From: an uncultured Flavobacteriales bacterium
Lineage (GTDB): Bacteria; Bacteroidota; Bacteroidia; Flavobacteriales_D; Sanyastnellaceae
Direction: 5' to 3'
DNA length: 6,338 bases
Assembly: GCA_913057815.1 (NCBI GenBank)
Contig: CAJXOV010000137.1
Span: 1-6,338, forward strand
Shown here: one piece after another, positions 6,270 through 6,338 of the stretch
Layout of the letters: the number at the start of each line of letters is the position of its first letter
Numbering within the stretch: the first letter of the stretch is position 1
Made by a program: the position numbers and the translations under genes
The notes under the pieces: model-generated
What the model was told of the DNA's origin: nothing
Seen by the model: the letters and a program-made list of their open reading frames with translations, nothing else
Database searches by the model: none

Positions 6270-6338
6270 TTACCTGATTTTCACCATAGATGTTGTTCTT
6301 TGTCGGTCCTCTGTTATGATTCTAACGTAGTAATTACC
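6270..6338 (-). CDS. C-terminal fragment of a probable type IX secretion (T9SS) cargo protein
   Basis: Reading in from the right edge on the minus strand gives 22 open codons and then TAA (6270-6272). The tail begins GNYYVRIITEDRQ and ends SMVKIR. This matches the last two strands of type A T9SS sorting domains, which typically read G-x-Y-x-V-x-I, a polar turn, then a short strand with a basic end. Such domains target proteins through the outer membrane and are removed or swapped for a surface anchor. The rest of the protein, including any catalytic part, lies outside the window. The fragment is short, so the match could be chance. The FlgO-like gene follows 47 bp downstream on the same strand. 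Confidence 0.55.
   Translation of the reverse strand, partial: GNYYVRIITEDRQRTTSMVKIR

Overview
The window looks like a whole short contig from an AT-rich member of the Bacteroidota. By eye it is roughly two-thirds A+T. The assignment rests on these signs: lipoprotein signal peptides on three proteins; start codons with A-rich leaders and no Shine-Dalgarno sequence; two lamin-tail/CotH-kinase surface proteins of a kind common in this phylum; a thioredoxin of the GSDWCxxC type; and a C-terminal tail at the right edge that resembles a type IX secretion sorting domain. No 16S rRNA or other marker gene is present, so a finer placement is not possible.

Layout. Bases 1-48 are not genomic: they are the P7/i7-index side of an Illumina Nextera (Tn5) library adapter left on the contig end. 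Bases 49-921 carry two minus-strand genes in close tandem: a diheme c-type cytochrome lipoprotein (484-921), then a secreted thioredoxin-like protein (474 down to 49) cut off by the adapter. Bases 922-1185 are a 264-bp divergent intergenic region. Bases 1186-5408 hold two plus-strand paralogues of 698 and 709 residues that overlap by four bases (ATGA). Each has a lipoprotein signal, a lamin-tail domain, a chitobiase/Fn3-associated type domain, a CotH-type atypical kinase domain and a small C-terminal beta domain. Bases 5392-6222 (minus) encode a FlgO/CsgG-like protein whose 3' end overlaps the second CotH gene tail to tail by 17 bp. Bases 6270-6338 (minus) hold the last 22 codons of a gene that runs off the right edge.

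How the genes may work together. All the proteins are predicted to be exported, so this is a cell-envelope/surface neighbourhood. The cytochrome and thioredoxin make sense as a periplasmic electron-transfer or thiol/heme pair. The tandem CotH paralogues are the most interesting part: both keep the acidic and asparagine residues expected of an active CotH-type kinase, and their overlap implies co-translation, so they may act together on a shared or paired substrate. No substrate is identifiable in the window. The FlgO-like protein and the probable T9SS cargo share a strand and lie 47 bp apart, so they may form a separate operon that converges on the CotH pair.

I found no tRNA, rRNA, CRISPR array, insertion sequence or phage gene.
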